Below are positions 30,101 through 40,869 of a stretch of 64,000 nt of DNA, one piece after another. The notes under the pieces are model-generated. The model saw nothing but the letters and a program-made list of their open reading frames with translations, did no database searches and was not told where the DNA came from. Position 1 is the first letter of the stretch, and each line of letters starts with the position of its first letter. Location of the stretch: the NCBI GenBank assembly GCA_021736385.1, contig JAIPFY010000001.1:73457-137456 (forward strand), written 5' to 3'. Position numbers and translations under genes: made by a program. Source of the DNA: Spirochaetia bacterium. Its GTDB lineage: Bacteria > Spirochaetota > Spirochaetia > CAKZLE01.

Positions 30101-30446
30101 ACTGAACCCTGCTGCCTGTGTCGTGCTCGACGGAGAGGGAACGATCACCTATGCCAATGATCCGGCACAGAAGATGCTCAGGGTCACCGGCAAGCAGATC
30201 GCCCAGAGGAGCTTCGATGACAGCAGGTGGCAGATCACCGATACAGAGGGCAAGATGATACCTCCGGAGCAGCTGCCCTTCTCCGTGGTGATGAAGACCG
30301 GCACCCCGGTCGATAAGATGGTTCACCGTATCACCTATGCAGATGGGGAACATCTTGATATTCAGATAAGCGGTAGAGCATTGTTCTCCGATGCGGGAAG
30401 ACCGGACGGTGCAGTGTTCATGCTCAATGGACAGAAGAGGACGTAA
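27102..30446 (+). CDS. CheB methylesterase - CheR methyltransferase - coiled-coil - PAS fusion protein
   Basis: [72 protein letters not shown]-type motif ([14 protein letters not shown]), EELxSxNEELQS repeats, PAS domains. Confidence 0.94.
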   Translation: MHRTHSMVQLGKSVRFPVSVKTTESFPIVGVGASAGGLEALSEFFAAMPESPGAAFVVVQHLSPNFRSLMDELLSRITDLPIQIVSDGMQIEKDHIYLIPPKMNMTIFHRRLLLQEHLRSKQLNLPIDIFFRSLAKDVEKDAVGIILSGTGSDGTLGIRAIKSNGGIAMVQDVRSSKFDGMPKSSIATGIVDVILPPAELAQRLVEYFQHPLSHSSLNVVEVIEHDGTHLSKIIEILRNRYDVDFSLYKESTIIRRIEKRIHLTRNTSVEEYLKYLFEHVEEVSALYDDLLIGVTRFFRDEKAFEALKNEIIPKICAEKRNDEVIRLWIPGCSTGEEVYSIAILFHDHLREHKLHRVLKIFATDIDSRSLEYASTGTYPENIVSDVPEEYLEQFFTRKENRFQIIERIRSSIVFARHNLLKDPPFSKLDLISCRNLLIYLNTDIQQKVITTFYASLQPKGVLLLGSSEAVGALSEYFTIIRHKEKIFSKKPGKASVYHEMIVPSPSHAPLHDALQGSRYSSSESKHVPKIADLIDDLLQGFLPPSVIIDEQMTIIHTIHDMSRYIQLAPGAVSLDLLKNVDRELSIILSSIIRNVKDNDDGIPVELKAISIGAYPEVLLNIRAFRIRGTYILMSFEQEPVHTRTETPDTHAISTEQFDTTSRYREHIDELEKELQYKNETIQATVEELETSNEELQSSNEELIASNEELQSTNEELQSVNEELYTVNSEFQDKIEELTELNSDMNNLLKNTEIGTMFLDRNLLIRKVNEKASKLTRVLQLDVGRSVRHLNYDHFDPGFVGRIEQVVTDLQRQEYEFTGDDGISTLARIQPYRTAEGAVEGILIVFIDITSLKQSQLRNRQLVSRLDRAMKIGGIGWWEFDVITGEVRTSASKPALLGYAPDELGSTVSDWTELIHPEDTEQAHAAMRELIDGTSPIYEAEYRLRCKDGGYRWFRDSGTVISLTGKGETQTVAGVVMDISEEKQNSLQRQKSSVLLYDILSLNPAACVVLDGEGTITYANDPAQKMLRVTGKQIAQRSFDDSRWQITDTEGKMIPPEQLPFSVVMKTGTPVDKMVHRITYADGEHLDIQISGRALFSDAGRPDGAVFMLNGQKRT

Positions 30447-30457
30447 CAGGTGTTGAT

Positions 30458-32203
30458 ATGACAGACAAGAGTGCAGACAGCCTGCGGCAGCGGGCCATAG
30501 AGACGTTGAAACATCAGGACAGGCAGATAACGGCTGATTCGATCGATCTGCAGACCGTGATCGAGGAGCTCAATATCTATCATATCGAGCTGGAGCACCA
30601 GAATGATAATCTGAGAACCAGTCAGTATGAGCTGGAGATGAGCCGAGAGCGGTTCTCGGCCTTGTTCAGGTATGCCCCTGTCGGGTACATCATCTTTGAT
30701 GATGAATCGGTGATCCATGAGATCAATGAGCTTGCGGGGGCTATGCTGCAGCTGCATGATCAGACGGTCTCAGAGCAGCGACTGTCCTTCACCCGGTATA
30801 TCGATCCTGCACATCAGGATACCTTCTATTTCCATACCAGAAAGGTATTCTCCACCCACTGTATCGACTACTGTGAGATCGAGCTGAAGATCGAGGGCAG
30901 GAGGATACCGGTCCGTCTGCAGAGCCAGCTGGACCCCTCCTGCAGCTCCGGGGAGTGCAGGAGGATCCTCTGTTCGATCATTGATATCTCTGAATCGAAG
31001 AAGATCCAGCTCGAACTCTTCGAGAACAACATCAGACTGCAGAAGACCCTCGAGGAACTGCAGAGCACACAGAGACAGCTCATCGTATCAGAACGGCTCT
31101 CAGCCGTGGGTCAGCTCACTGCAGGGATCGCCCATGATTTCAACAACATCCTCAGCGGTATGATGGGGTATGCAGAGCTGCTCAATATATCAGAACAGCA
31201 CCCGCAATGGATGCACAGCCATCTGGACGCCCTCCTGGAGGCAGGGGAACGAGCTTCCCGTCTGGTCAAGCAGCTGCTTGATTTCAGCAGCATCAGTATC
31301 AGTGACCTGCATGTCTTCAATATGAGAGAAGTACTGGAAGACTGGTTCGCATTCATACGGCATACGATCGCAGAGCAGATCCAGTTCTCCCTGCAGATCC
31401 CCGAATCCGGGGACTTCCTGATCTTCGGGGATCCCGAGCAGGTCCGTCAGGTGCTTACCAATCTGGCGATCAATGCCAAAGATGCCATACAGCAGAATGG
31501 AAGGATCGAGGTGCGGCTGAGCATGGGAGATGACAATCAGGTCATCATCGAGCTTTCCGATACCGGAAGCGGTATCAGTCCCGAGGTGCTCGAGCATATC
31601 TTCGAGCCGTTCTTCACCACCAAGGTGATAGGAAAGGGTACTGGTCTCGGTCTATCACAGGCCTACGGTATCATGAGACAGCATGACGGATCAGTCGAGG
31701 TGGAGAAGAACATCCCGACCGGTACGATCTTCCGTCTCAGGTTCCCGCTGGCTGCAGAGACAGAAGCAGATCACAGTACCGCTGCCACGGAGAAGAGGCC
31801 TCAGGCACTTACCCAGACGAGCGGTAATGAGACCCTGCTGCTCGTTGAGGATGATAAGCATATGAGGAATGCTGTCAGGCAGATGCTGGAGAACCTGGGA
31901 TACCATGTCATCACAGCCGGTGATGGTATCGACGGGATCCATGCGTACTGGGCCCACCGGGATTCGATCAGGCTGGTCATCACCGATCTGGTCATGCCCG
32001 ATATGGGGGGAGCGGAATTGATCCGAACGATCCATGAGGAGGCCCCGCAGCTTCCGGTGATCCTGATCACCGGGTACCCGCTGCATACCGAGGTCCTAGA
32101 TGAAATCAGAGAATCAGTTACGTTGCTGAAGAAGCCCTTCTCACTCTCCACGCTCTCACTCCTGCTGCAGGAGACCCTGCAGCACACAGATGCAGACAGC
32201 TGA
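30458..32203 (+). CDS. Hybrid PAS sensor histidine kinase with C-terminal receiver
   Basis: [23 protein letters not shown]-box; [28 protein letters not shown]...[13 protein letters not shown] receiver. Confidence 0.94.
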   Translation: MTDKSADSLRQRAIETLKHQDRQITADSIDLQTVIEELNIYHIELEHQNDNLRTSQYELEMSRERFSALFRYAPVGYIIFDDESVIHEINELAGAMLQLHDQTVSEQRLSFTRYIDPAHQDTFYFHTRKVFSTHCIDYCEIELKIEGRRIPVRLQSQLDPSCSSGECRRILCSIIDISESKKIQLELFENNIRLQKTLEELQSTQRQLIVSERLSAVGQLTAGIAHDFNNILSGMMGYAELLNISEQHPQWMHSHLDALLEAGERASRLVKQLLDFSSISISDLHVFNMREVLEDWFAFIRHTIAEQIQFSLQIPESGDFLIFGDPEQVRQVLTNLAINAKDAIQQNGRIEVRLSMGDDNQVIIELSDTGSGISPEVLEHIFEPFFTTKVIGKGTGLGLSQAYGIMRQHDGSVEVEKNIPTGTIFRLRFPLAAETEADHSTAATEKRPQALTQTSGNETLLLVEDDKHMRNAVRQMLENLGYHVITAGDGIDGIHAYWAHRDSIRLVITDLVMPDMGGAELIRTIHEEAPQLPVILITGYPLHTEVLDEIRESVTLLKKPFSLSTLSLLLQETLQHTDADS

Positions 32204-32500
32204 GTGAATACAGACAGCTTGGTGCAAGTATACAGCCGTCTTTCATATGCAGAGCACTCTATTCTTTGCTGCCTGCCTCCTCTCAGCTGATGGATCCTCT
32301 GCACAGCTTCGTGTATGATTGGTCAGAGAAGAGGACTTCACTCTAGCCTGCAGCAGATCACCGGCAACGGTGATCCGGGTACCAGTCTTGAAAGAGAGCT
32401 CTTCATATGGCCACGGGCTTCTTGAACTGACTTGCTAAATATGGTTATGTAGAGATTACTTGAGAACTACGATCAATCTGGTTATATATGGAGTTACGAT

Positions 32501-33667
32501 ATGAACGATTCACATACTGATGAGAATTTCGCCGAACTGTTTGCACAAAGCATGAACGAAGAGGTGAAACCCCTTGAGCCCGGCCAGCTGCTGGAGACTG
32601 AGATCGTCTCGATCTCAGGGGGCTGTGTCTTCCTGCAGCTCAGCGGGAAGAGCGAGGGTCAGATAGATGCAGAAGAACTGACTGATAAAGATGGGAACAT
32701 GACGGTGGAAGTCGGTGATACGATCAAGGCCTACTTCCATTCTGCCAAGAACGGAGACCTGCTCTTTACCACCCGAATACACGGCGAGAAAGCCGGGAGT
32801 GCCATACTGGAGACTGCGTTTCTGAATAAGATCCCCATCGAGGGGGTTGTTGAGAAGGAGATCAAGGGCGGCTACCAGATCACAGTAGGCGACACCCGTG
32901 CCTTCTGCCCCTATTCCCAGATCACCCTGAACAGGGCTGATTCTCCAGAGGATTTCATAGGTACCAAACAGACGTTCAGGATCACTGAGTATAAAGAGAA
33001 CGGTCGAAATCTTCTGGTATCTCGCAGAGTCATTCTGGAAGAGGAACGAAATGCGACGATAGAGGAACTGAAGAAGACCCTGAAGGAACACATGACCATA
33101 ACCGGTACGGTCAGGTCTCTTCAGGATTTTGGTGCTTTTGTCGATATCAGTGTCCTACGGGCATTGCTCCCGATCTCAGAGATCAGCAGAGAGCGCATCA
33201 CCGACCTGCACAAGGTCTTGAGCGTAGGTCAGGAGATCGAGGCTTCCATCATCAAGCTGGATTGGAAGAATGAACGGATCACGTTGAGTATGAAAGCCCT
33301 CCTTGCAGATCCCTGGGACAGTATCACGACAGACTATTCGGTGGGGTCCACCTATGAGGGGACTGTAGCACGACTTACCAATTTTGGAGCTTTTGTCACG
33401 CTGGAACCGGGTCTGGATGGTCTTATCCATATTTCTGATCTGCCAGGTGAGAGCCGTGATACCGATGGTGGCAAACCGGTAAAACAGGGTCAGACCATAC
33501 AGGTACAGATCACCAATATCGATGCAGAGAGGAGAAGGATGTCGTTGAAGCCTGTCTCCTCAGTCCAGGTGGATAAAGCGTTCACCCAGTATATGGAACC
33601 TGAATCTGATACCTATAACCCTTTCGCAGAGCTGCTGAAAGACCGAACAGATAAGAAGAAGAAATAG
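32501..33667 (+). CDS. Four S1-domain RNA-binding protein (S1-like)
   Basis: Four S1 repeats, e.g. ITGTVRSLQDFGAFVDISVLRALLPISEISRERI and YEGTVARLTNFGAFVTLEPGLDGLIHISDLPGE. Confidence 0.9.
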   Translation: MNDSHTDENFAELFAQSMNEEVKPLEPGQLLETEIVSISGGCVFLQLSGKSEGQIDAEELTDKDGNMTVEVGDTIKAYFHSAKNGDLLFTTRIHGEKAGSAILETAFLNKIPIEGVVEKEIKGGYQITVGDTRAFCPYSQITLNRADSPEDFIGTKQTFRITEYKENGRNLLVSRRVILEEERNATIEELKKTLKEHMTITGTVRSLQDFGAFVDISVLRALLPISEISRERITDLHKVLSVGQEIEASIIKLDWKNERITLSMKALLADPWDSITTDYSVGSTYEGTVARLTNFGAFVTLEPGLDGLIHISDLPGESRDTDGGKPVKQGQTIQVQITNIDAERRRMSLKPVSSVQVDKAFTQYMEPESDTYNPFAELLKDRTDKKKK

Positions 33668-33682
33668 TGTAGTAGTAGTAGT

Positions 33683-33710
33683 GATGACCGATACCCAGGT
33701 ATCGGTCATC
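33683..33710 (+). terminator. Hairpin after the S1-domain gene
   Basis: GATGACCGATACC-CA-GGTATCGGTCATC 13-bp perfect inverted repeat, preceded by a TAG/AGT trinucleotide run; no T-tract. Confidence 0.55.
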
Positions 33711-33808
33711 ATCGTAGATTATGAGGTGGAGAATAGAGAGTCCAGGATACTGTCTGCACCCCCATCCTCTCTGCACCTGTCGTGACTGTCCCGATCATCT
33801 CATAGTGT

Positions 33809-36118
33809 TCACAGGACCTGCAGGACTCTGCAGTTCATCCCGTCAACAGGGATCTTGCAGATCGATCTCTCCTTCTGCCGTCTATTGACAGAGATGCTGG
33901 AGGGGGCTCCCAGACAATAGAATTTCAGGCCTTCAGTATCTGCGGTTATCTGCAGTTCATGATCCTGTACCTGATACTCGATTCGTATCGTGCTCTCTCC
34001 CCCATCCCGGTATGCATAGGAGATACCGTCATCATAGGTATAGATATAGGATCTCCTATGAGGTGTCTTCTCATCAGGATCGACTATGATCAGAAAACTC
34101 ACCCGGGACAGATCGATATCATCTGTTGAGTCGCAGCTGTCGATATCGGCTTCAACAGGTATGACAGCCCCTGCCCTGGCAAACAGGTGGAGCGATTCAG
34201 CCTTCTCCACCAGTTCATACTCACAGGGTCCGTTCTGCCATATCCCATCATAGAGGTCGATCCATCGGCCTTCCGGTATACTCACCCCATGAGCCCCCTC
34301 GAAACTCTCTTCCCAGAGATTGGGAGCCTGCATCAGGTCTTCCCCGATCATGAACTGATGTGCTGTCTCGGTGAATCTCTGATCATCAGGATACTGATAG
34401 ATCATCGGTCTGATCATCGGGAATCCCGAGGCCTCCTCTCTGATGAACAGCTGGTAGAGATACGGGAGCAGAGCATAGCGTGCACGAATACAGGTCCCGG
34501 TTATCTGCAGGGTCTGCTCATCGAACTTCCAGGGCTCCTGTTCCCTTGTCCCGTCAGCACTGTGATTCCGCATGAGCGGAAGCAGGTAGGTCGTCTTGAA
34601 CCAGTCGATGTAGTTCTTCTTATAGGCATCTGCTCCGAAACCACCCACATCCGACCCTGCGAACGGCATCCCTGAGATCGAGAGGCTCAGGACCATCTCA
34701 AGGCCTTTCCGAAGATGGTGATAGTTCGAGTTGTTATCACCGGTCCACATGGCACCATACCGGCTGCTGCCTATGGTTCCACTGCGAGTCAGCACAAAGG
34801 GCCGCTTCCCCTCATCAGCATTCGCCAACCCCTTGAAGGTTGCTTCTGCCATACCAAGGCCGTAGGCATTATGATAGGCTTCATGCGCAAGACTGCCATC
34901 CCGAAAGAGCATATCATACAGTTCCACAGAACCAGTGCTCGGGTCATTCATATCGATCCAGAAGCCCTCGAATCCTTTTGAAGACAACTCCTTCGTATAC
35001 GCTGACCACCAGTACCTTCCCTCCTCCTTCGAGAAATCGGGGAAGTAGGAAGCTCCAGGCCAGACGAACCCGATAAACGGCTTCCCTTCCGAAGTCTTGC
35101 AGAAGATATTCTTATCCAGACCATCGGTACAGACGGCAAAATCATGATCGACCTTCACTCCCGGGTCCAGGATGGGTACGACTCTCCGTCCCTTATCTCT
35201 CAGGGCAAGAAGTTGATCCTCAAGGTCAGGGGCTACCTGTTCATTAAGGGAGAAGACCCTGTACCCCTCCATATAATCGATATCGATCCAGAGACCGTCA
35301 CAGGGGATCCTATATTCTCTGAACTTACGGTCCAGATCATGGAGATGCCTGCAGGTTGAGTAGCCCCACCTGGACTGATGATACCCCAATGCCCATAACG
35401 GGGGCCTCGGGGTCACCCCGGAGAGTCTCTGTATCTTCGAAGTGAGGACCAGTGGATCCCTGTCGACGATCAGATAGAGTTCAGGGGAAGAACCGGAAGC
35501 TCCAAGGTAGAAGAACTGATCATCTGCCCCTGCATCCGCTACGCCCTCGATCACCTGCCTCGCCCCGGTATCCATGAACACAGGGAAAGCTGTCGGAACG
35601 ATCATCGCAAGCCAGTGGTCCTGCTTGCGTATGATAAGTACCGGAAAGGAGGCATACATCGGGTCAGTGACACCATTGTTGATATCCTCATCCCCGAAGT
35701 CAGCCCATACATCAGTATTCCAGAACTTGGTCCGCAGACCTGATTTCTCAAACCCCACATTCTTCTCTCCCATCCCATAGAAGTGCATGGAATCCTCCAG
35801 AGAGAAGCACCAGACCCAGGAATCCTTCAGGACACCGAAGGGTAACGGGGCATAGGGAGAAAGAAGAGCCTCTGCTCCATCAGAGGCAGAGATAGCCCCG
35901 GAATCCTCGAACACGACCGTATACGATGAAGCAGCAGAGAAGGATACGGAGTCTTCCTGTATCAGGGATCCATATGACGGCTGATCCCATCGTGCGGGGT
36001 CGGTCATCGACAGATGGAAGACATCGTCTCCCATATCCTGCAGCCTGAGGGAAGAATCGGTCGTATGGGTTTTCAATGGAACGAAATTGTATGGGTGATG
36101 TATCTTATTGAAGTACAT
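33809..36118 (-). CDS. GH31 family alpha-glucosidase-like enzyme
   Basis: PPLWALGYHQSRWGYSTCRHLHDLDRKFREYRIPCDGLWIDIDYMEGYRVF; GFWIDMNDPS; GDNNSNYHHLRKGLEMVLSLSISGMPFAGSDVGGF. Confidence 0.93.
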   Translation of the reverse strand: MYFNKIHHPYNFVPLKTHTTDSSLRLQDMGDDVFHLSMTDPARWDQPSYGSLIQEDSVSFSAASSYTVVFEDSGAISASDGAEALLSPYAPLPFGVLKDSWVWCFSLEDSMHFYGMGEKNVGFEKSGLRTKFWNTDVWADFGDEDINNGVTDPMYASFPVLIIRKQDHWLAMIVPTAFPVFMDTGARQVIEGVADAGADDQFFYLGASGSSPELYLIVDRDPLVLTSKIQRLSGVTPRPPLWALGYHQSRWGYSTCRHLHDLDRKFREYRIPCDGLWIDIDYMEGYRVFSLNEQVAPDLEDQLLALRDKGRRVVPILDPGVKVDHDFAVCTDGLDKNIFCKTSEGKPFIGFVWPGASYFPDFSKEEGRYWWSAYTKELSSKGFEGFWIDMNDPSTGSVELYDMLFRDGSLAHEAYHNAYGLGMAEATFKGLANADEGKRPFVLTRSGTIGSSRYGAMWTGDNNSNYHHLRKGLEMVLSLSISGMPFAGSDVGGFGADAYKKNYIDWFKTTYLLPLMRNHSADGTREQEPWKFDEQTLQITGTCIRARYALLPYLYQLFIREEASGFPMIRPMIYQYPDDQRFTETAHQFMIGEDLMQAPNLWEESFEGAHGVSIPEGRWIDLYDGIWQNGPCEYELVEKAESLHLFARAGAVIPVEADIDSCDSTDDIDLSRVSFLIIVDPDEKTPHRRSYIYTYDDGISYAYRDGGESTIRIEYQVQDHELQITADTEGLKFYCLGAPSSISVNRRQKERSICKIPVDGMNCRVLQVL

Positions 36119-36124
36119 GGGATA

Positions 36125-38617
36125 TCATAGCTCCTTATGGATTCTCTTGAACAGATCTACAGGCAGCTGCCATGACTGCTTTAGGTCCCTGAATACCGGG
36201 ATGGTGTCCAGCGGCGCATCGCAGGTCACAGTTCGACTGCCGGCATAGGCCTTCCCGGTCCACACGTCTTCCCATTCACCCGTCGGGAGGTAGATCTCTC
36301 GCAGCCTGTCACCCTCGAACAGTACAGGAGCTACCAGAAGCGATCGACCGAAACGGTAGGTGGTCTCCACTTCCCATGATCTCTTGTCGTCGGGGGTGTC
36401 GACCCACAGCGGTCTCATCAGAGGTTCTCCTGTCTTCCTGATATGGTCGATCTCCCCGGAAATATAGGGTATCAGCTCCATTCTCAACTTGGCAAACATA
36501 CGATAGAGTGCAACTACTTCTGGAGCATCGCATCGTTTTGCTATGTTCCAGGGAGTCCTGTCGACATGGGGTTCTACATGGTCATAGAATTCTGAATGGT
36601 ACTGCATGACCGGTGAGAAGACCGCAGCTGCAGCTGATCTCAGATAGAGCTCAGCCGTGGGGATCTCTCCGCTGAAACCTCCGATGTCCCATCCGATGAC
36701 AGGGACCCCTGATATATTCGAGTTCAGTACGGCATACAGAGCTCCCCTATAGGCATCCCAGGTCGAATCCTGATCACCTGCCCAATGGCAGGGATAGCTT
36801 CCCGCACCACTGCAGCCTGATCGGCTGAAGGTCAATGCGATACCATCCGGCTCATGCCTCTTCATCGCCTCGTGATATGAGGAGATGTAGGAGACAGAGA
36901 ACGTGTTGATCATCTGGTCTCCGGTTCTACGACACCCCTGTTCCTGTTCATACGCTTTGGAGGCCTGTATGGTATATCCCCAGAGATGTTCCCCCCCATC
37001 AGTCTTGAAACCATCTACCCCGCACTCTTCCATGAGATATGCTCTCTTTGAGAACCACCAGTCCCGTCCTCTCTTTGATGCCAGGTCAGGGACCTTGCTG
37101 TGAGAGAACCAGCCGGGACGTACACGATAGGCTGACCCATCCTCTTCTCTCAGGCACAGCCCTGCAGCTTCCACATACTCCTGATCCATCAATTGCTGAA
37201 CCGGGGTCTCCTCCTTATCCGTGAACTCCTTGACTACAGGGATCTGCCAGAGGACCAGCTTCTTTCCCTCTGCATGGAGCTGATCTATCATTCCCTTCGG
37301 ATCAGGCCAGAGGCCATCTTCCGGAAAGGTGAAATCAGCGAGAGTCATCGGTTCATCAGAAGGTTTCGGAGTATATTCTGCATCGTTCCATATATAGAAG
37401 GTGGATTCATCACTCCAGGCCTCGATCACCACGACCGTTGCCGGAATATCGAGCTCATTGGTCGCTGCGACCTCTGAGAGCACCCGCCGCTGACTGTTCC
37501 ACTCATTACTGCTCATCCATGGGCCAAGCGCCCATTCAGGCACTTCCAGCTGAGAGAGAGCCGCCTGTGCATAGGATCCCTGTATCTCTTTCGGTGAGCC
37601 GAAGTACCAGTGACAGCTGAGACCCCGGTCTCTGCCCAGCTCAGCTTTGATGTGAACACAGCGGTCGTCCCTTGAGCAGATATCAAACAGGATATTCCTG
37701 TCAGTATCAAGCGACAGACCGTATCCATTGCTCGACTGAAAGAAGGGAATCGGCATATAGGTCTTGAGTCTCTGGTTCTTGTACTGCTCGAAGACACGAT
37801 GCTGCAGGATCTCCCCGCGTTGGTCGAGTTTGTTGTATCGTTCTCCGAAACCGAAGAACTTCTCTTCCGGTTCTGCTGCTATACTGAAAGAGAGCTCCTG
37901 AAAAGCGGTCGACCCGACTGCGTAGGAGGTGAGTTCGACACCATGGTACAAGGTGACCGGTCGCGCAGTAGAGCTGCTGCTCAGTCTGATAGTACCGCAG
38001 CGTGCGAGTTCGAGGTCATAGGTACTGTCCGGGATGTTCACTGTCAGCGGGTCATCAGACACATTCTGCCAGTGAGATCCCGTTCCATCCGGCTGCTCTC
38101 CATCGGTAAGGATAGTCGATACGATATGGCCTTGATCATGCTTCATCTCAAGATAGATCGTCTCTTCTGCAGATACCGATTGGAGCTGGAGACAGACAGA
38201 GGCTGCCGTTCTGCAGAAGCTCTCAAGGACCGTGAAACGTACTGCAGTCCCGACAGTGAGACGAAACCTCTCAGTCTCAGCCTTCAGAAGACCTGAACTT
38301 ACCCGCAGGTAGTACTCCAGCTCATCCCCGCCGCGTTGCGGTGGCAGAGCAGCCATCCAGGACCGGTCACAGCCGCTGTTCCCGACACTGTCGCTGGTCC
38401 CGATACAGACTGCCGAAACTGCTTGAAATGCATCCCGCTCATCGCTTCTCCAGAGAAGTTCTACATATTCACCTTCATCCATGGGGGTGATCACTGCACC
38501 GATCGTTATGGGCTGACCCGATAACGGATACCGCGGATATCGTTCGAATGGCTGCTGGAAATAGGGTTGTTCATTCCCTAAGGGGATATGAGTGATCTGC
38601 AGGTCCTTGTCTTTCAT
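36125..38617 (-). CDS. GH31 family glycosidase (alpha-xylosidase/alpha-glucosidase type)
   Basis: FFGFGERYNKLDQRGE; GVDGFKTDGGEHLWG; WAGDQDSTWDAYRGALYAVLNSNISGVPVIGWDIGGFSGE. Confidence 0.9.
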   Translation of the reverse strand: MKDKDLQITHIPLGNEQPYFQQPFERYPRYPLSGQPITIGAVITPMDEGEYVELLWRSDERDAFQAVSAVCIGTSDSVGNSGCDRSWMAALPPQRGGDELEYYLRVSSGLLKAETERFRLTVGTAVRFTVLESFCRTAASVCLQLQSVSAEETIYLEMKHDQGHIVSTILTDGEQPDGTGSHWQNVSDDPLTVNIPDSTYDLELARCGTIRLSSSSTARPVTLYHGVELTSYAVGSTAFQELSFSIAAEPEEKFFGFGERYNKLDQRGEILQHRVFEQYKNQRLKTYMPIPFFQSSNGYGLSLDTDRNILFDICSRDDRCVHIKAELGRDRGLSCHWYFGSPKEIQGSYAQAALSQLEVPEWALGPWMSSNEWNSQRRVLSEVAATNELDIPATVVVIEAWSDESTFYIWNDAEYTPKPSDEPMTLADFTFPEDGLWPDPKGMIDQLHAEGKKLVLWQIPVVKEFTDKEETPVQQLMDQEYVEAAGLCLREEDGSAYRVRPGWFSHSKVPDLASKRGRDWWFSKRAYLMEECGVDGFKTDGGEHLWGYTIQASKAYEQEQGCRRTGDQMINTFSVSYISSYHEAMKRHEPDGIALTFSRSGCSGAGSYPCHWAGDQDSTWDAYRGALYAVLNSNISGVPVIGWDIGGFSGEIPTAELYLRSAAAAVFSPVMQYHSEFYDHVEPHVDRTPWNIAKRCDAPEVVALYRMFAKLRMELIPYISGEIDHIRKTGEPLMRPLWVDTPDDKRSWEVETTYRFGRSLLVAPVLFEGDRLREIYLPTGEWEDVWTGKAYAGSRTVTCDAPLDTIPVFRDLKQSWQLPVDLFKRIHKEL

Positions 38618-38647
38618 GCAAACATTCCTTATCATGCTGATTGATAC

Positions 38648-38680
38648 GAGGCACCTGATGCTCAGAGGATCAGGTGCCTC
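38648..38680 (-). terminator. Intercistronic stem-loop between SBP and GH31 genes
   Basis: GAGGCACCTGAT-GCTCAGAGG-ATCAGGTGCCTC: 12-bp perfect stem. Confidence 0.65.
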
Positions 38681-38704
38681 AGGGTACATCTTCCCGCTAT
38701 AGGC

Positions 38705-39970
38705 TTAGAGGGTTATTTGTGCTTCGGCTTCTTTCTGTGCCTGATCTAATGCATCTTGTGCAGAAAGAAGTCCTTCTCTTGCCATCTCGATCTTGGTGTT
38801 CACGATATTCGTCAGTTCAGCGAACTGTTCGAGTGCCGGGGGTTTTACCGCATAATCGAGGGAGTTCACTACTGCGATCTTATTCTCAGGAGGAGTGTCT
38901 GCTATATAACGCTGCATGATAGCAGGATCACTGACCGTCGGGAGTTCCCACTGTGCATCAAGTCGAAGGTCTACGGCCTTGGGGTTGGATGCCAGGAAGT
39001 TCAGGAACTTGAAAGCTGCCTCCGGATGCTTGGTGGTCTTGCTGACACACCCGACGTTCCCGAAGAAATGGGTCGCTTTTGAAAGGTTGCCAGGTTCGAC
39101 TTCGACTCCCCATGGGAAATCAGCCCGCAGCTGCAGGTCATTGAAGGCCCAGACACCATTGAGCCACATACCAAGTTTCCCCTCTACGAAGAGGTCACTT
39201 TCCGGTCTGTCTGCAAGTTCTTCCATACTCGGCATGACATGATGGACATCGATCCTGTCCAGCATATATTGCAGGGTCTCTACATTGGCTTTGCTGTTGA
39301 TTGTCAGGGTCTTCCCGTCAGGAGTCATGAGTCCGCCGCCGTTCTGCTGTGAGACTTTGTAGAATTCCCAGAACTGGATCGGATTGAACATACCCCAGGT
39401 ATCGTCACCAAGAGCAGAGATCTTCTTTGCCGCAGCAAGTGAATCTTCCCAGGTCCAGTCTTTTGTAGGATATGCAACACCGGCCCGGTCAAACAGATCC
39501 ATATTATAGACAAGCACTACGGTCGAGAACATCAGAGGGATAGCCTGCAGTTCTCCATCAAAACTCACTGCCTCGAGCAGCCCTGAGCTATAGACGCTCT
39601 TATCGAGGTCTGTATCAGCGAAGAGGCTGTCGAGAGGTCTCAGGGAGCCACGAGTTGCATGAGCCAGGAAGTTCTCCATATTCAGCTCAAAGCAGTCAGG
39701 TGCATCGTTACCTGCGATCCTGGTCACCAGCTGTGTCCAGTAGTTATCGCCATACCCCATAGCTTCATTCTCGATCGTAATGTTCGGGTTCTCTGCCTCG
39801 AATAGCGCGATCATCTCCTGCAGGACTGCCGCATTGGTCTCGCCGGCAGAGAAATTGTTATACTTGATAGTGATCTTGCCATCATCTTCTGCAGCACCTG
39901 ATGCAAACACGGGTGTTACGAAACAGCACATGATGATCATGACTATCAGCACTCGATACCTGTTCTTCAT
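38705..39970 (-). CDS. Extracellular sugar-binding protein of ABC transporter
   Basis: Signal peptide MKNRYRVLIVMIIMCCFVTPVFASGAAED; SBP_bac_1-like sequence. Confidence 0.92.
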   Translation of the reverse strand: MKNRYRVLIVMIIMCCFVTPVFASGAAEDDGKITIKYNNFSAGETNAAVLQEMIALFEAENPNITIENEAMGYGDNYWTQLVTRIAGNDAPDCFELNMENFLAHATRGSLRPLDSLFADTDLDKSVYSSGLLEAVSFDGELQAIPLMFSTVVLVYNMDLFDRAGVAYPTKDWTWEDSLAAAKKISALGDDTWGMFNPIQFWEFYKVSQQNGGGLMTPDGKTLTINSKANVETLQYMLDRIDVHHVMPSMEELADRPESDLFVEGKLGMWLNGVWAFNDLQLRADFPWGVEVEPGNLSKATHFFGNVGCVSKTTKHPEAAFKFLNFLASNPKAVDLRLDAQWELPTVSDPAIMQRYIADTPPENKIAVVNSLDYAVKPPALEQFAELTNIVNTKIEMAREGLLSAQDALDQAQKEAEAQITL

Positions 39971-40035
39971 TGAAAACTCCTTTTTTTACCATATTCCATG
40001 GCCATACGATTCCGGAATGCTAGGTCCGGCTCCTA

Positions 40036-40869
40036 CTACCCTTTCAGACCACCTGTCGCAAGCCCCTCTTCCACATACTTCTGCGCGATGATATAGACGA
40101 TCACGATCGGTACGATGGAGATAAGAGATCCTGCCATCAGATAGTGCTGATAATTACCAAATTGGGTTCCCATGTTTCCCAAACCAAGCTGCAGCGTCCA
40201 TTTGTTCCTGTTTGAAAGTACGATCAACGGCCACAGAAAGCTGTTCCAGGCTCCCATGAAGTTGAACAGACCCATGGTGAACAGGACCGGTTTGGTCAGG
40301 GGGAGCATGAGGGTCCAGAAGATCCTGTAGAGAGAGGCCCCGTCGATCACCGCCGCTTCGATGTAGATATTACTGATGCGCATCATGTTCTGCCTGATGA
40401 AGAAGATCGCGAAAGCATTACACAGGGCCGGTAAGAGAAGTGCGGAGTAGCTGTTCAGCAGCCCCAGGGTCTTCAGCGTGATGAAGTTCGGGATCATCGT
40501 GATGGTACCGGGAAGCATCATCGTGAAGAGGAAGACACTGAACAAGGCATGTTTTCCCTTGAACTCCAGCTTCGCGAACGCAAAGGCCGCCATGGCTGAG
40601 GTCAGTAGAGGGATGATCGTCAGCATAATGGAGACATAGAAACTGTTGAAGATCGACCGTACGAAATTCACATTACTGAGCTTGAAGATCTGGGTATAGG
40701 CCTCAACACTCGGTTCTTTCGGTATCCACCTGATGGGGATCGTATGTATTGCCTCACGGGCCTTGAAAGAGGTGCTGAGCATCCAGAGGAACGGGATGAT
40801 AGCAGCCATAGCGATGATCGAGATAAGCACATAGAAGAGTATTCGTCGTACGACCCTGTCAGCCTTCAT
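40036..40869 (-). CDS. Carbohydrate ABC transporter permease (MalG-like)
   Basis: EAAVIDGASLYRIFWTLMLPLTKPVL EAA loop. Confidence 0.93.
   Translation of the reverse strand: MKADRVVRRILFYVLISIIAMAAIIPFLWMLSTSFKAREAIHTIPIRWIPKEPSVEAYTQIFKLSNVNFVRSIFNSFYVSIMLTIIPLLTSAMAAFAFAKLEFKGKHALFSVFLFTMMLPGTITMIPNFITLKTLGLLNSYSALLLPALCNAFAIFFIRQNMMRISNIYIEAAVIDGASLYRIFWTLMLPLTKPVLFTMGLFNFMGAWNSFLWPLIVLSNRNKWTLQLGLGNMGTQFGNYQHYLMAGSLISIVPIVIVYIIAQKYVEEGLATGGLKG

Noticed and set aside
1345-31000. Many other opposite-strand ORFs of 60-220 aa (e.g. 8969..9547, 16401..17048, 27201..27743, 29190..29870)
   Set aside because: All lie inside confidently assigned genes and show no coherent domains.
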